DNA of 64,000 bases, from NCBI GenBank assembly GCA_003833075.1, contig RIAY01000006.1, forward strand, positions 124,001-188,000. Direction: 5' to 3'. The DNA comes from Muribaculaceae bacterium Isolate-036 (Harlan). Its GTDB lineage: Bacteria > Bacteroidota > Bacteroidia > Bacteroidales > Muribaculaceae. Below, one piece after another: positions 10,245 through 19,442 of the stretch (its first letter is position 1; the number at the start of each line of letters is the position of its first letter). Under the pieces are notes generated by a model. The model ran no database searches and was not told where the DNA came from. It saw only the letters and a list, made by a program, of their open reading frames with translations. The position numbers were made by a program, and so were the translations under genes.

Positions 10245-11717
10245 TTATAACATTCTGACCGCCTCCCTGAGTTCAGGGAGACGTGCAAGGCGGCACAGAA
10301 GAAGGTATGACCCGATGCCGAGCAGAAGACCTCCGCCCAATTGAATCAGTCCAGCCATGTTTGCCGACAGGGAAGACAACCACCCCGAGAGACCTGCGGC
10401 ATAGAGAGCCACCGCGACAACGAGGCATGACACGCCCGCGATCGCCATTGACGGGAGCAGGTCTCTGACCATAGCCCGCACGCTGAAGCCCGCCGCACGC
10501 CGTAGAATCAGCAGCGACACGACATAGGTGACAACCGAAGCCGCAAGCTGCCCCCACACCAGCAGCGGAACACTGCCGAACCAGACAGTCGACAGGATCG
10601 CCGCAAGAATCAGCAGATCCTTTGCCACCTCAAGCGCGAACAACCGCCGTCCGTAGCCGAGCGCGAGAAGATAATTGCTGTAAAGCGAAGTCAGCACCAC
10701 AAATATCCCTCTTACCGTCAGTATCTGGAAAAGAATTATCGCTGCATCCCATTTATGTCCGAAAAGGGAATGGAACAACGGCGCGCCGAGCACAGCGATA
10801 CCACCCATGACCGGGAAAAGGACAAACGCCGTGAAACGGTTGATTTTCGTCACGTAGCGACGGAAAGTCTCCCCGTCATCCTGCACCTTCGACAGCAGCG
10901 GCACGAACGAAGAGGTGAGAATCTGCGATATCGAGGCGCTCCCCATTTTGCTCCATTTGTCAGCCTGCGTATAGAAGCCGAGAGAAGAAAGGTTATAGAA
11001 AGCGCCGATTATGAATGAATATATATTCTGACACAAAGTATTAAGCGTTGAAGAGGAGAAGACGCTCAACCCTATCCGCCATATTTTTTTCAGCGAGTCG
11101 AGATGAAACCCGGCTGTCGGAAGCCATCCCCCGGTGATCCAGAGCCATGCCGACTTGACAGCAGCGAGAGCCACCGACTGCCACACCAGCGCCCACGGCC
11201 CCCACCCCTCCACGGCAAGCCACACACCCAACGCCCCCGACACCGTGAGCCCGATGATGTTGGAAACCGCAATCTGCTTTACATCCATCCGTTTCATCAG
11301 ACGGTTGGTCTGCACAATGGCAAGACCGTTGAGGATGAAGGTGAGAAACATCACCTTCGAAAGAGGTATGAGCCTACGGTCTCCCTGAAAAATGTCGGCT
11401 ATAAGGGGGGCGCAGAAGAAAAGGACGGCATATACCGCCACACTAACCGCAAGGTTGAACCAGAACACCGTGGAATAATCCCGCTCATCGGGATCCTTGC
11501 GCTGCAGCAGCGCCGCCCCGAAACCGCTGTCCACAAACAGTATGGCAAAAGCCTGAAACACCAGCAACGCGCCCACAAGACCGAAATCCTCCGGAGTGAG
11601 GATATTGGCGAGCACAACACCGACCACGGCATAGAGCAGCTGGGATGAAACGCGGTCTACCGCGTTCCATTTCAGCGTACTTGCCGTTTTCTGTTTGAGA
11701 ATGCTTTCCTCCGCCAC
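10245..11717 (-). CDS. Lipopolysaccharide/oligosaccharide flippase (MOP family, WzxC-like)
   Basis: A 490-residue polytopic membrane protein of the polysaccharide-transport branch of the MOP superfamily. Typical features are the N-terminal 'STLKWNAVDRVSSQLLYAVVGVVLANILTP' region (reported in two parts: 'TLKWNAVDRVSSQ' then 'ANILTPEDFGLVG') and 'FVDSGFGAALLQRKDP'. Some 12-14 hydrophobic segments follow. It should flip lipid-linked glycans across the inner membrane for surface polysaccharide. No glycosyltransferases lie next to it, so it is an orphan of its pathway. Confidence 0.88.
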   Translation of the reverse strand: MAEESILKQKTASTLKWNAVDRVSSQLLYAVVGVVLANILTPEDFGLVGALLVFQAFAILFVDSGFGAALLQRKDPDERDYSTVFWFNLAVSVAVYAVLFFCAPLIADIFQGDRRLIPLSKVMFLTFILNGLAIVQTNRLMKRMDVKQIAVSNIIGLTVSGALGVWLAVEGWGPWALVWQSVALAAVKSAWLWITGGWLPTAGFHLDSLKKIWRIGLSVFSSSTLNTLCQNIYSFIIGAFYNLSSLGFYTQADKWSKMGSASISQILTSSFVPLLSKVQDDGETFRRYVTKINRFTAFVLFPVMGGIAVLGAPLFHSLFGHKWDAAIILFQILTVRGIFVVLTSLYSNYLLALGYGRRLFALEVAKDLLILAAILSTVWFGSVPLLVWGQLAASVVTYVVSLLILRRAAGFSVRAMVRDLLPSMAIAGVSCLVVAVALYAAGLSGWLSSLSANMAGLIQLGGGLLLGIGSYLLLCRLARLPELREAVRML

Positions 11718-11758
11718 TGTTCAGTATTTTTTCGTGTTGTCCGGATGAGACCGGGGAA

Positions 11759-12448
11759 TCACTCAAGAGGAAGAACCTTGCCCCCTCCCACTTTCTTTAT
11801 TTCCGGATTACCCTTGTACTGGATTTTAGTGGTGCCGATGCCGCGCACGTCAAGCTTCTTCACCGGCCAGCAGGTAATGTCGCCTGTGCCGAGAATCGAG
11901 CACTTCACCGCCATCGCCTCCAGCCCTTCAGCCTCGATCAGTCCGGTGCCCACCATCTTGAAAGCCGCCTTGTCCGCCTTTCCGGTAAGTATTATCGTAC
12001 CCTTGCCCGTAGCGAGATGCGCCTCGGCGTTTCCCGTCTGTATGTCTTCGGCTATGATGCGTCCGTTGCCGATCTGCTTTGCCGTGAACGCCGGCACGGC
12101 TATAGTGTTGCAGACCGTCGCGGTAAATTCAGATGAATTCTCGATTTCAGTCAGATAATCCGAATATACATACAGCACAGGCAAGGCGGGGTTGTTGACA
12201 TCCTCCGTGTTCACCTGAATGCGGAGCTTCCCCTTGCTGTTGGTGAATATAAAGGCATTGGCAAACTCCTCCTCGCCGGTGAAGACAGCCATGCCGGTGG
12301 AGTCCGGCACAGAGCGGTAAACCACATTGACGTTGTCCGTAATCTTAATCCTGTCGAAACGACCCACATCCAGACGATATGTCCGTTCCTGAGCCAGAGC
12401 TGGCAGCACCGCCGCCAGCATCAACATAAAAGCTACTGTCTTTTTCAT
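11759..12448 (-). CDS. Secreted DUF2807 (head GIN domain) protein
   Basis: A 229-residue exported protein. The ATG at 12448 opens a signal peptide (MKKTVAFMLMLAAVLPALAQ); earlier in-frame codons were dropped. The body has the repetitive beta-helix of DUF2807: 'FDRIKITDNVNVVYRS', 'LTEIENSSEFTATV', then repeated short 'GTGLIEAEG', 'GTGDITCWP' and 'GIGTTKIQY' turns. Function of the family is unknown; it is common in Bacteroidetes envelopes. A TTTG-N20-TATACTTG promoter (12455-12486) would put the transcript start almost on the ATG. Confidence 0.82.
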   Translation of the reverse strand: MKKTVAFMLMLAAVLPALAQERTYRLDVGRFDRIKITDNVNVVYRSVPDSTGMAVFTGEEEFANAFIFTNSKGKLRIQVNTEDVNNPALPVLYVYSDYLTEIENSSEFTATVCNTIAVPAFTAKQIGNGRIIAEDIQTGNAEAHLATGKGTIILTGKADKAAFKMVGTGLIEAEGLEAMAVKCSILGTGDITCWPVKKLDVRGIGTTKIQYKGNPEIKKVGGGKVLPLE

Positions 12449-12454
12449 AATTTC

Positions 12455-12486
12455 CAAGTATAAGATGATTTTTCGACTATAACAAA
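12455..12486 (-). promoter_or_regulatory. Promoter of the DUF2807 gene, very short leader
   Basis: On the minus strand, TTTG (12483-12486), a 20-bp spacer, then TATACTTG (12455-12462, one mismatch to the -7 consensus). Only 6 nt separate the -7 box from the ATG at 12448. Confidence 0.5.
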
Positions 12487-12532
12487 TCTGATTATTGAAA
12501 ACTTCCTGACCATGCATCTGAAAAAAATGTCA

Positions 12533-13528
12533 TCAGGAGTCTTCCCGATTGCCGAAGAATGTTTCGGATATATGGTCGAGAAGATCGAACAGCTCCTTCT
12601 CCGTTTCCGCACGCAGCAGCTTAATGCGCGTTTCGCGGAAATTGGGAATACCCTTGAAGAGAGGCGTCGCGGCGAGATGACGGCGGATGTGCAGAATGCC
12701 GCGATACTCGTCGATGCGGTCGATGCTCTCGCGTATCTGCCGACGCAATATGTCGAACTTCGCCGTATCGGAAAGAGGCTCGTATTTCCCCTTCTCAAGA
12801 TACTGGCGGACTTCCCTGAATATCCATGGCGCGCCGATAGCCCCCCTGCCTATCATGATGCCGTCTACACCGAAGCGGTCGAAAGCCTCCGCCGCACCTT
12901 CCGGCAACGTTATGTCTCCATTGCCGATTACAGGAATCTCCATGCGGGGGTCATTCTTCAGCTCCCCGATCAGCGACCAGTCCGCCTGTCCGGTATACAT
13001 CTGCGAGCGTGTGCGTCCGTGCACCGTCAGCGCCTTTATGCCGCAGTCCTGCAGTCTCGGTCCCAGATCAGTGATGATTTTGTTCTCGCAATCCCAGCCG
13101 AGGCGCGTCTTCACCGTGACAGGAATATCAACGGCATCCACCACACGCCGGGTTATCTCAAGCATCTTGGGTATGTCACGGAGCATCCCCGCTCCCGCGC
13201 CTTTCCCCGCCACCTTCTTCACCGGACACCCGAAATTGATGTCGAGGATGTCGGGGCGAGCCTGTTCCACGATCTTCGCCGCCTCGACCATAGCCTCCGG
13301 CTCGCGTCCGTAAATCTGTATTGCCACCGGGCGTTCGGCATCGTTGATGTCGAGCTTGCGCGTCGTTGACTTTATATCGCGGATAAGCGCTTCCGCCGAC
13401 ACGAACTCCGTATAGACCGAAGCCGCCCCCATTTCGCGACATATCAGACGAAACGAAGGATCCGTCACATCCTCCATCGGGGCAAGCGACACCGGCTTGT
13501 CTCCAAGATCAACATTGGCTATTTTCAT
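12533..13528 (-). CDS. dusB: tRNA-dihydrouridine synthase
   Basis: A 331-residue FMN enzyme that reduces uridines to dihydrouridine in tRNA. The N-terminal TIM barrel carries 'LAPMEDVTDPSFR' (flavin site), 'QIYGREPEAM', 'DINFGCPVKKVAGKGAGAGML' (the catalytic Cys segment, given here by its core GCPVKKV) and 'KTRLGWD'. Then come 'LTVHGRTRSQMYTG' and 'VIGNGDI', and 'GIMIGRGAIGAPWIF'. The C-terminal helical domain is complete. The length and the 'R-S-Q-M-Y-T-G' motif fit the DusB branch. Confidence 0.95.
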   Translation of the reverse strand: MKIANVDLGDKPVSLAPMEDVTDPSFRLICREMGAASVYTEFVSAEALIRDIKSTTRKLDINDAERPVAIQIYGREPEAMVEAAKIVEQARPDILDINFGCPVKKVAGKGAGAGMLRDIPKMLEITRRVVDAVDIPVTVKTRLGWDCENKIITDLGPRLQDCGIKALTVHGRTRSQMYTGQADWSLIGELKNDPRMEIPVIGNGDITLPEGAAEAFDRFGVDGIMIGRGAIGAPWIFREVRQYLEKGKYEPLSDTAKFDILRRQIRESIDRIDEYRGILHIRRHLAATPLFKGIPNFRETRIKLLRAETEKELFDLLDHISETFFGNREDS

Positions 13529-13623
13529 TTGTATGCTTATTCCGTTTTAAGTACTTATTGTCGTTGTCATAATAATATCCGCCGGCTTTCGGCACTTGTC
13601 TGTCAGCTGTCCATAGAACAGCG

Positions 13624-14859
13624 TCATACGAGCGACAAAGTTGAGAGTCCTCCGGCAAGTATCATCTGCGCTGCCTCCTGCATCGCCTCGGGTGTCAGGG
13701 AACGTATGCGCTCCGCCGTATAATCTATATCGTGGATCTCACCGTAATACATAAGGCTTTTAGCCAATGACATAGCGCGGCTCTCGCGGTGCTCGCCGCT
13801 CATGATCAGCTGCCCGCAGTATTGGTCGCGGACACGAGCGAAAGCCCTCGGCGACAACGGAGACTGTGCAAGACGGTCCAGTTCGCCGGATATTATGGCG
13901 CGGCAACGCGCCACAGCATCCTTGTCACAGCCGTAATACACAAGCAGCACACCCGTATCGCTCATCAGGGCGACATTGCTCTCGACGGTATACACCAGTC
14001 CGCGGCGGTCGCGCATCTCCATGTTCAGACGCGAGTTCATGCATGGTCCTCCCAGATAGTTGTTGAGCAGGAACAGAGCATGCCTGCGTGAATCGCCGCG
14101 TCCGAAAAGGCGGCATCCTGTTATGCAGTTCGCCTGATGGCTTGACCGCACACGCGTCTCGTTGAAGACCTCCACCGCAGGCGCAGCCTCGCGCAGGAGC
14201 GGTTCCGAATCAAACGTCATGTCACCGAAATATTTCTCCACAAGACGGATATTGCGTTCCGGATCGACCGGATCGGCGCAGTATATCACCATATTCCGCG
14301 GCGTATAGTTAGCATCGATAAAACCGCGTCCGTCTGCCGATGACAATCCTCTCACACTCTCAGGTGTGCCCAATATGTTGTGGGCAAGACCCGAACCGGC
14401 ATAAATCAATTCCTCAAACTCGTCATATACCGAGTCCGAAGGACTGTCGCGATATGAATGGATCTCCTCCACGATCACCTCCTTCTCCTTTTCTATCTCA
14501 TTGGCAGGGAAAGAGGCATTCTTCACAAGATCTGAGATAAGTTCGAAAGACCTTGCGGCATAACCTGCGGGAGCGTTGGTATAAATCATCGTCTCCTCCT
14601 TCGTGGTGTAGGCGTTAAGTTCTCCGCCGATGGTCTCCATGCGGCTTGCGATGTGACAACTCCGGCGATGGCGCGTGCCCTTGAATATGGTATGTTCCAC
14701 AAAATGGGCAAGTCCCTCCCTGTCGGCAGACTCGTCACGACTGCCGGCATTGACCATCGCGCCGATATACGACACGTTGCCCTCTGCCTTGACAGCCACT
14801 ACCCTCAGTCCGTTGGAAAGAGTGTGAATATGATACTTTTCACTATCCTTGACAATCAT
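13624..14859 (-). CDS. M16 family zinc peptidase (insulinase-like)
   Basis: A 411-residue pitrilysin-type protease. The inverted zinc motif HxxEH is HFVEH at residues 52-56, and the third ligand Glu lies about 76 residues on ('VIVEEIHSYRDSPSD'). The C-terminal half has the 'RRGLVYTVESN' segment typical of processing-peptidase-like M16B enzymes. There is no signal peptide, so it should act in the cytosol or on periplasmic peptides only if exported otherwise. It is monocistronic; a TATCTTTG -7 box lies at 14918-14925. Confidence 0.93.
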   Translation of the reverse strand: MIVKDSEKYHIHTLSNGLRVVAVKAEGNVSYIGAMVNAGSRDESADREGLAHFVEHTIFKGTRHRRSCHIASRMETIGGELNAYTTKEETMIYTNAPAGYAARSFELISDLVKNASFPANEIEKEKEVIVEEIHSYRDSPSDSVYDEFEELIYAGSGLAHNILGTPESVRGLSSADGRGFIDANYTPRNMVIYCADPVDPERNIRLVEKYFGDMTFDSEPLLREAAPAVEVFNETRVRSSHQANCITGCRLFGRGDSRRHALFLLNNYLGGPCMNSRLNMEMRDRRGLVYTVESNVALMSDTGVLLVYYGCDKDAVARCRAIISGELDRLAQSPLSPRAFARVRDQYCGQLIMSGEHRESRAMSLAKSLMYYGEIHDIDYTAERIRSLTPEAMQEAAQMILAGGLSTLSLV

Positions 14860-14917
14860 ACGATATTACAATCATAAATAACCCGTCCGCCACAACACCG
14901 CGGACGCATTCAATCTG

Positions 14918-14925
14918 CAAAGATA
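14918..14925 (-). promoter_or_regulatory. Putative -7 element for the M16 peptidase gene
   Basis: TATCTTTG on the minus strand fits TAnnTTTG; no TTTG is seen at -33. Confidence 0.45.
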
Positions 14926-14976
14926 ACTAAAAAAACGCGGTTTTCCGCACCATGTCGCCATCGTATTAAAGAATTA

Positions 14977-15008
14977 TTTCCGTAATTGGGAATTATTCAC
15001 TAATTTTG
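14977..15008 (+). promoter_or_regulatory. Probable fabD promoter
   Basis: TTTC (14977-14980), 20 bp, then TAATTTTG (15001-15008). The -7 box fits well and the -33 box is one base off. The leader would be about 105 nt and includes a 19-bp tandem repeat. Confidence 0.55.
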
Positions 15009-15033
15009 CACCGCCTTACCGTATTTAGACAAT

Positions 15034-15071
15034 GATAACAGGAACAGGTTTAGATAACAGGAACAGGTTTA
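15034..15071 (+). repeat. Two perfect 19-bp tandem copies in the fabD leader
   Basis: The unit GATAACAGGAACAGGTTTA occurs at 15034-15052 and again at 15053-15071 with no change, between the promoter and the fabD start codon. Confidence 0.95.
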
Positions 15072-15117
15072 CAATTGAATTGAAATTTGAATTGAATAAA
15101 AACTATTTCTTTAGATA

Positions 15118-15996
15118 ATGAAAGCATATGTATTTCCGGGCCAGGGTGCCCAGTTCGTAGGCATGGGCAAGGACCTCTACGACAACAATCCCGAAGCAAA
15201 GGAACTTTTTGAAAAAGCAAATGAAATTCTCGGCTTCCGCATCACCGACATGATGTTCGAGGGCACAGAAGATGACCTGAAACAGACTAAGGTGACTCAG
15301 CCTGCAATCTTCCTCCACAGCGTATTGCTCGCCAAGAGCCTCGGTGACGAATTCAAGCCAGACATGGTCGCCGGCCATAGTCTTGGTGAGTTCTCGGCAC
15401 TCGTCGCTGCCGGCGCACTCAGTTTCGAAGAGGGGCTGAAGCTCGTTTCGAAACGCGCCCACGCCATGCAGAAAGCATGCGAACTGCGTCCCTCGACAAT
15501 GGCAGCCGTCCTCGCGCTTCCCGATGACAAGGTCGAGGCTCTCTGCGCCGAGATTGATGATATCGTGGCTCCAGCCAACTACAACTGTCCCGGACAGGTG
15601 GTAATCTCCGGAACAATGGAGGGTATCGACGCGGCTTGCGAGAAAATGCTTGCGGCAGGTGCGAAACGCGCCATGAAACTTAAAGTCGGAGGCGCTTTCC
15701 ACAGCCCCCTCATGCAGCCCGCCCAGGAGGAACTCGCCGAAGCTATCGCGGAGGCTGAGTTCAGCACTCCCGTATGTCCCGTTTACCAGAACGTTGACGG
15801 CAAGCCGCATACTGACCCCGAAGAAATAAAGGCAAACCTCATCAAGCAGCTCACAGCTCCTGTGCGCTGGACATATGACGTAGAGGCAATGATCGCCGAT
15901 GGCGCCGATGAATTCATCGAGCTGGGTCCCGGCGCAGTGCTTCAGGGTCTTGTAAAGAAAATCAACCGCGGAGTGGCGACTTCCGGCAAACAGTAA
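15118..15996 (+). CDS. fabD: Malonyl-CoA:acyl-carrier-protein transacylase
   Basis: A 292-residue cytosolic enzyme that loads malonyl groups onto ACP for fatty-acid synthesis. The N-terminal 'YVFPGQGAQFVGMG' precedes the nucleophile elbow GHSLGE, with the catalytic Ser at residue 88. The partner His is in 'GGAFHSPLMQPA' (His195). 'NYNCPGQVVISG' is also conserved. Full family length. It is followed 12 bp later by asd, with which it is probably co-transcribed. Confidence 0.97.
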   Translation: MKAYVFPGQGAQFVGMGKDLYDNNPEAKELFEKANEILGFRITDMMFEGTEDDLKQTKVTQPAIFLHSVLLAKSLGDEFKPDMVAGHSLGEFSALVAAGALSFEEGLKLVSKRAHAMQKACELRPSTMAAVLALPDDKVEALCAEIDDIVAPANYNCPGQVVISGTMEGIDAACEKMLAAGAKRAMKLKVGGAFHSPLMQPAQEELAEAIAEAEFSTPVCPVYQNVDGKPHTDPEEIKANLIKQLTAPVRWTYDVEAMIADGADEFIELGPGAVLQGLVKKINRGVATSGKQ

Positions 15997-16008
15997 TCAG
16001 AGACAATA

Positions 16009-17031
16009 ATGAATATCGCGATAGTAGGAGCGAGCGGCGCCGTAGGACAGGAGTTCCTGCGCGTGCTTGACGAGCAGAATTTCCCCATCGACAACCTGCG
16101 GCTCTTCGGCTCGAAGAGAAGCGCCGGGCAGACCCGCGCCTTCAGAGGGAAAGAATACGTGATCGAGGAACTCACCCGTGATTCCGACTTCACAGGCACC
16201 GACATTGCCTTCACCTCTGCCGGTGCCGGCACATCAAAAGAATTTGCCGATGTCATCACGCGCCACGGCACACTGATGATCGACAACAGTTCGGCGTTCC
16301 GCATGGATGACGATGTGCCTCTGGTCGTGCCTGAAGTCAACGGCGAGGATGCCCTCAACCGTCCGCGCAACATCATCGGTAATCCCAACTGCACCACCAT
16401 CCAGATGGTGGTGGCACTGAAGCCGATCGAGAACCTCAGCCATATACGCCGCGTGCGTGTCGCCACGTATCAGGCGGCAAGCGGCGCAGGCGCGGCAGCC
16501 ATGGACGAGCTGAGACACCAGACAGCGCAGCTGAGCCGCGGCGAGGAACCCACTGTGGAGAAATTCAAGTATCAGCTTGCGTACAACGTGATTCCCCATG
16601 TGGATGTTTTCACTGAAAACGACTACACCAAGGAGGAGATGAAAATGTTTAACGAGACCCGGAAGATCATGCATTCCGACATACGCGTATCTGCGACATG
16701 CGTCCGCGTGCCTGTTCTACGTGCCCACAGCGAGGCTATCTGGGTCGAGACAGAGACTCCGCTGACCACCGAAGAGGTTCGTCGCGCATTCGGACAGGCA
16801 CCCGGTCTGGTTGTGATGGAAGAGAATGCAGAGGGAGAGAAATACTATCCCATGCCACTTTTCATCGCCGACAAGGATCCCGTGTATGTGGGACGCCTTC
16901 GCAAAGACCTCTGCGATGACTGCGGACTAAGTTTCTGGGTGGTAGGCGACCAGATCAAGAAAGGTGCGGCTCTCAACGCAGTGCAGATAGCCCAGTGGCT
17001 TCTCGCCAACGACCCCCGCTTCAAGAACTGA
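16009..17031 (+). CDS. asd: Aspartate-semialdehyde dehydrogenase
   Basis: A 340-residue NADP-dependent enzyme making aspartate semialdehyde, the branch point to lysine, diaminopimelate, threonine and methionine. The N-terminal Rossmann motif is '[16 protein letters not shown]'. The catalytic Cys is residue 128 in '[11 protein letters not shown]'. '[15 protein letters not shown]' and the '[13 protein letters not shown]' segment, carrying the proton-shuttling His, are present. It ends at a strong bidirectional terminator. Confidence 0.97.
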   Translation: MNIAIVGASGAVGQEFLRVLDEQNFPIDNLRLFGSKRSAGQTRAFRGKEYVIEELTRDSDFTGTDIAFTSAGAGTSKEFADVITRHGTLMIDNSSAFRMDDDVPLVVPEVNGEDALNRPRNIIGNPNCTTIQMVVALKPIENLSHIRRVRVATYQAASGAGAAAMDELRHQTAQLSRGEEPTVEKFKYQLAYNVIPHVDVFTENDYTKEEMKMFNETRKIMHSDIRVSATCVRVPVLRAHSEAIWVETETPLTTEEVRRAFGQAPGLVVMEENAEGEKYYPMPLFIADKDPVYVGRLRKDLCDDCGLSFWVVGDQIKKGAALNAVQIAQWLLANDPRFKN

Positions 17032-17047
17032 CCCCTCCAGACGCACA

Positions 17048-17094
17048 GATACAATGAAGGCGTGTCGCTCACCGCGACACGCCTTCATTGTATC
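17048..17094. terminator. Bidirectional terminator, 21-bp perfect stem
   Basis: Arms 17048-17068 and 17074-17094 are perfectly complementary with a 5-nt loop. It lies between convergent asd (plus) and the OPT transporter (minus) and should serve both. Confidence 0.9.
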
Positions 17095-17108
17095 TATGCT
17101 TGATTGTA

Positions 17109-19076
17109 TCAGGCGCGTTTGCTGTCGCGGATGAGATAGATGATGAGGAGCGCGTATGCCACGCAGCCCAGAATCTGAGTCAGCTGCTCGGAACCGGGGG
17201 TGGTGTATTCGAAACCGGCAAAACGGGTTATTGCCGCGAAGACCCCGAAGAGGGCGCCGCCGGCGATAAGACCGGAAGAGATGAGTGTGCCACGGTCGCG
17301 GCGGGCATCGTTCACCTTCTTGTCTTTCGATGAATTGGATACGAAATATGAAACCGCACCACCGACAAGCATCGGTGTATTGAGCGACAACGGAATGAAC
17401 ATACCGAGGCAGAAAGCCAGTGCCGGCACGCCAAGCCAGTTGAGAATCAACGCCAGAATAGCACCTACCATATAAAGAATCCAAGGAGTCTCGCCACCCA
17501 TCATGAGCGGTTCGATAACTTTCGCCATGGCGTTTGCCTGAGGTGCTACGAGAGCATTGTCGCCGGTGAAACCGTAAACCTTGTTGAGCACGATGATCAC
17601 ACCGCCAACGGTCGCTGCCGAAACGAGAGTGCCGAGGAATTTCCATGTCTCCTGCTTTTTGGGCGTTGTGCCGAGCCAGTAACCGATCTTGAGGTCGGTG
17701 ACAAATCCGCCAGCCATGGAAAGCGCGGTACAGACCACACCTCCGATCACCATGGAAGCCACGATGCCCGAGGTGCCGCTGAGTCCGATTGAAACAAATA
17801 TCGCCGAAGCAACGATAAGAGTCATGAGCGTCATGCCCGACACAGGATTGGAGCCTACGATAGCAATAGCGTTTGCCGCCACTGTGGTGAAGAGGAACGC
17901 GATGACCGTAACCACAAGCCACGCCACAAGCGCCTGCCAGAGAGTATGTATGACTCCTAACCAGAAGAACACAAACACTGCGATCAGAGCAAGCGCGATG
18001 AAGAAGACGACGTGTTTCATAGAGATGTCGAGCTGCCAGCGCACAGGCTTTTCGCCGCTCTTGGCTCCTCCCTTGAACTCACGTCCCGCCAGACCGACCG
18101 CCTGACGGATGATGGGCCATGATTTCACGATTCCTATCACTCCTGCCATTGCGATGCCGCCGATGCCGATCATACGGGCGTAGTCTTTGAAGAGCGCATC
18201 GGGCGACATTGCCTGAAACTCAGGGCTGCCGTAAGTGCCAAGCAGCGGTATGATGATCCACCACACGAATATCGAGCCGGCGAAAATCACAAAAGCGTAT
18301 TTGAGACCTACTATATATCCGAGACCGAGAAGCGCGGCGCCGGTGTTGCAGCTGAGCACGAGTTTTGTCTTCTCCGCTATTGTCTGTCCCCATGCCGACG
18401 CTGTTGAGGTGACGGTTTCCGCCCACCATCCGAACGTGGCGACGATGTAGTCGTAGATACCGCCGATAAGAGAGGCGATGACAAGAGTCTTTGCCTGACC
18501 TCCGCTTTCGGCGCCCGCCGACTGCTGACCCGAAACGAGCACCTGCGTGGTTGCCGTCGCCTCCGGGAAGGGATACTTGCCGTGCATATCCTTCACGAAA
18601 TATTTACGGAAGGGTATGAAGAAGAGAATGCCCAGGATTCCGCCCAACAGCGAACTGAGGAATATCTGATAGAATTCCACCATGATGTCGGGATAGGTAG
18701 CCTGAAGGATAAACAGAGCCGGAAGGGTGAATATGGCGCCTGCCACTATCACTCCCGAACAAGAGCCTATCGACTGGATGATCACATTCTGCCCGAGGGA
18801 ATTTTTCTTCTTCAGAGCGTTGCTGAGACCCACCGCGATAATGGCGATAGGAATGGCGGCCTCAAACACCTGCCCTACTTTCAGTCCGAGATAAGCTGCC
18901 GCCGCACTGAACACAACAGCCATCAACAGACCCATGCCCACGGAATAGGGAGTCACCTCCTTCTGGTCGTGAGCTGGTTTCATCACCGGGACGTACTGTT
19001 CGTCTTTCGCAAGCTCGCGGAAGGCGTTTTCCGGCAGTCCGGTGTCGGTGGTGTAGACTTCTTCGTTTTCTTTCAT
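17109..19076 (-). CDS. OPT family oligopeptide transporter
   Basis: A 655-residue inner-membrane protein with about 15 hydrophobic segments. After a hydrophilic N-terminus ('LPENAFRELAKDEQYVPVM') come 'YSVGMGLLMAVVFSAAAAYL', 'FPEATATTQVLVSG' and the late 'LGMFIPLSLNTPMLVGG' signatures of the bacterial OPT (TIGR00733-type) branch. Substrates of these bacterial members are usually assumed to be peptides or metal chelates; neither is shown here. Monocistronic. Confidence 0.93.
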   Translation of the reverse strand: MKENEEVYTTDTGLPENAFRELAKDEQYVPVMKPAHDQKEVTPYSVGMGLLMAVVFSAAAAYLGLKVGQVFEAAIPIAIIAVGLSNALKKKNSLGQNVIIQSIGSCSGVIVAGAIFTLPALFILQATYPDIMVEFYQIFLSSLLGGILGILFFIPFRKYFVKDMHGKYPFPEATATTQVLVSGQQSAGAESGGQAKTLVIASLIGGIYDYIVATFGWWAETVTSTASAWGQTIAEKTKLVLSCNTGAALLGLGYIVGLKYAFVIFAGSIFVWWIIIPLLGTYGSPEFQAMSPDALFKDYARMIGIGGIAMAGVIGIVKSWPIIRQAVGLAGREFKGGAKSGEKPVRWQLDISMKHVVFFIALALIAVFVFFWLGVIHTLWQALVAWLVVTVIAFLFTTVAANAIAIVGSNPVSGMTLMTLIVASAIFVSIGLSGTSGIVASMVIGGVVCTALSMAGGFVTDLKIGYWLGTTPKKQETWKFLGTLVSAATVGGVIIVLNKVYGFTGDNALVAPQANAMAKVIEPLMMGGETPWILYMVGAILALILNWLGVPALAFCLGMFIPLSLNTPMLVGGAVSYFVSNSSKDKKVNDARRDRGTLISSGLIAGGALFGVFAAITRFAGFEYTTPGSEQLTQILGCVAYALLIIYLIRDSKRA

Positions 19077-19442
19077 AAAATATCTGTCAGGTTAAGTAGT
19101 TGATAAATGTCAAATCCGCAAGCAAGTATTCGGATTTACTTTCACCCTGATGCGGTTTAAATTCGAATACATGAACTCGTCTTGACTTATTTACGAAAGT
19201 AAAAAATAATGATATTGTTAATTCTTTTCTCAACCTCGGAAATATCTCGCTGATGTCAAGAAAAAATAAGTCAAGACGAGTTCCATGCTTATTTGCTGCG
19301 AATATAAGAATAAAATATTTCTTAACCAAATTAAACCTTTATATACATTCGGAGTCAAAGAAATTCGGAAGCTGTTTCATTTGGAAACTGTCTTTATACA
19401 CCCAAAAAAGAGGTGACGCATTTTAGAAGTTGTTAAAAAGTA
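19077..19442. other. Spacer holding an inverted-repeat element
   Basis: No gene is seen between the divergent OPT and TonB-receptor genes. The spacer is filled mostly by the 111-bp inverted-repeat element at 19173-19283, plus AT-rich DNA in which I could not find a TAnnTTTG box. Confidence 0.6.
19173..19283. repeat. MITE-like element with 20-bp terminal inverted repeats
   Basis: GAACTCGTCTTGACTTATTT (19173-19192) recurs inverted and exact at 19264-19283. The interior contains, on the minus strand, 'TGACATCAGCGAGATAT'. The same modules occur in a different arrangement at 46447-46515. No transposase is encoded. Confidence 0.75.

Noticed and set aside
9353..10258. 301-codon plus-strand frame over the ZIP transporter gene
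   Set aside because: Arg/His-rich translation typical of the reverse of a membrane-protein gene; the ZIP motifs on the other strand are decisive.
15103..15810. 235-codon minus-strand frame over fabD
   Set aside because: Fully inside fabD, which has all its active-site motifs; a shadow frame.
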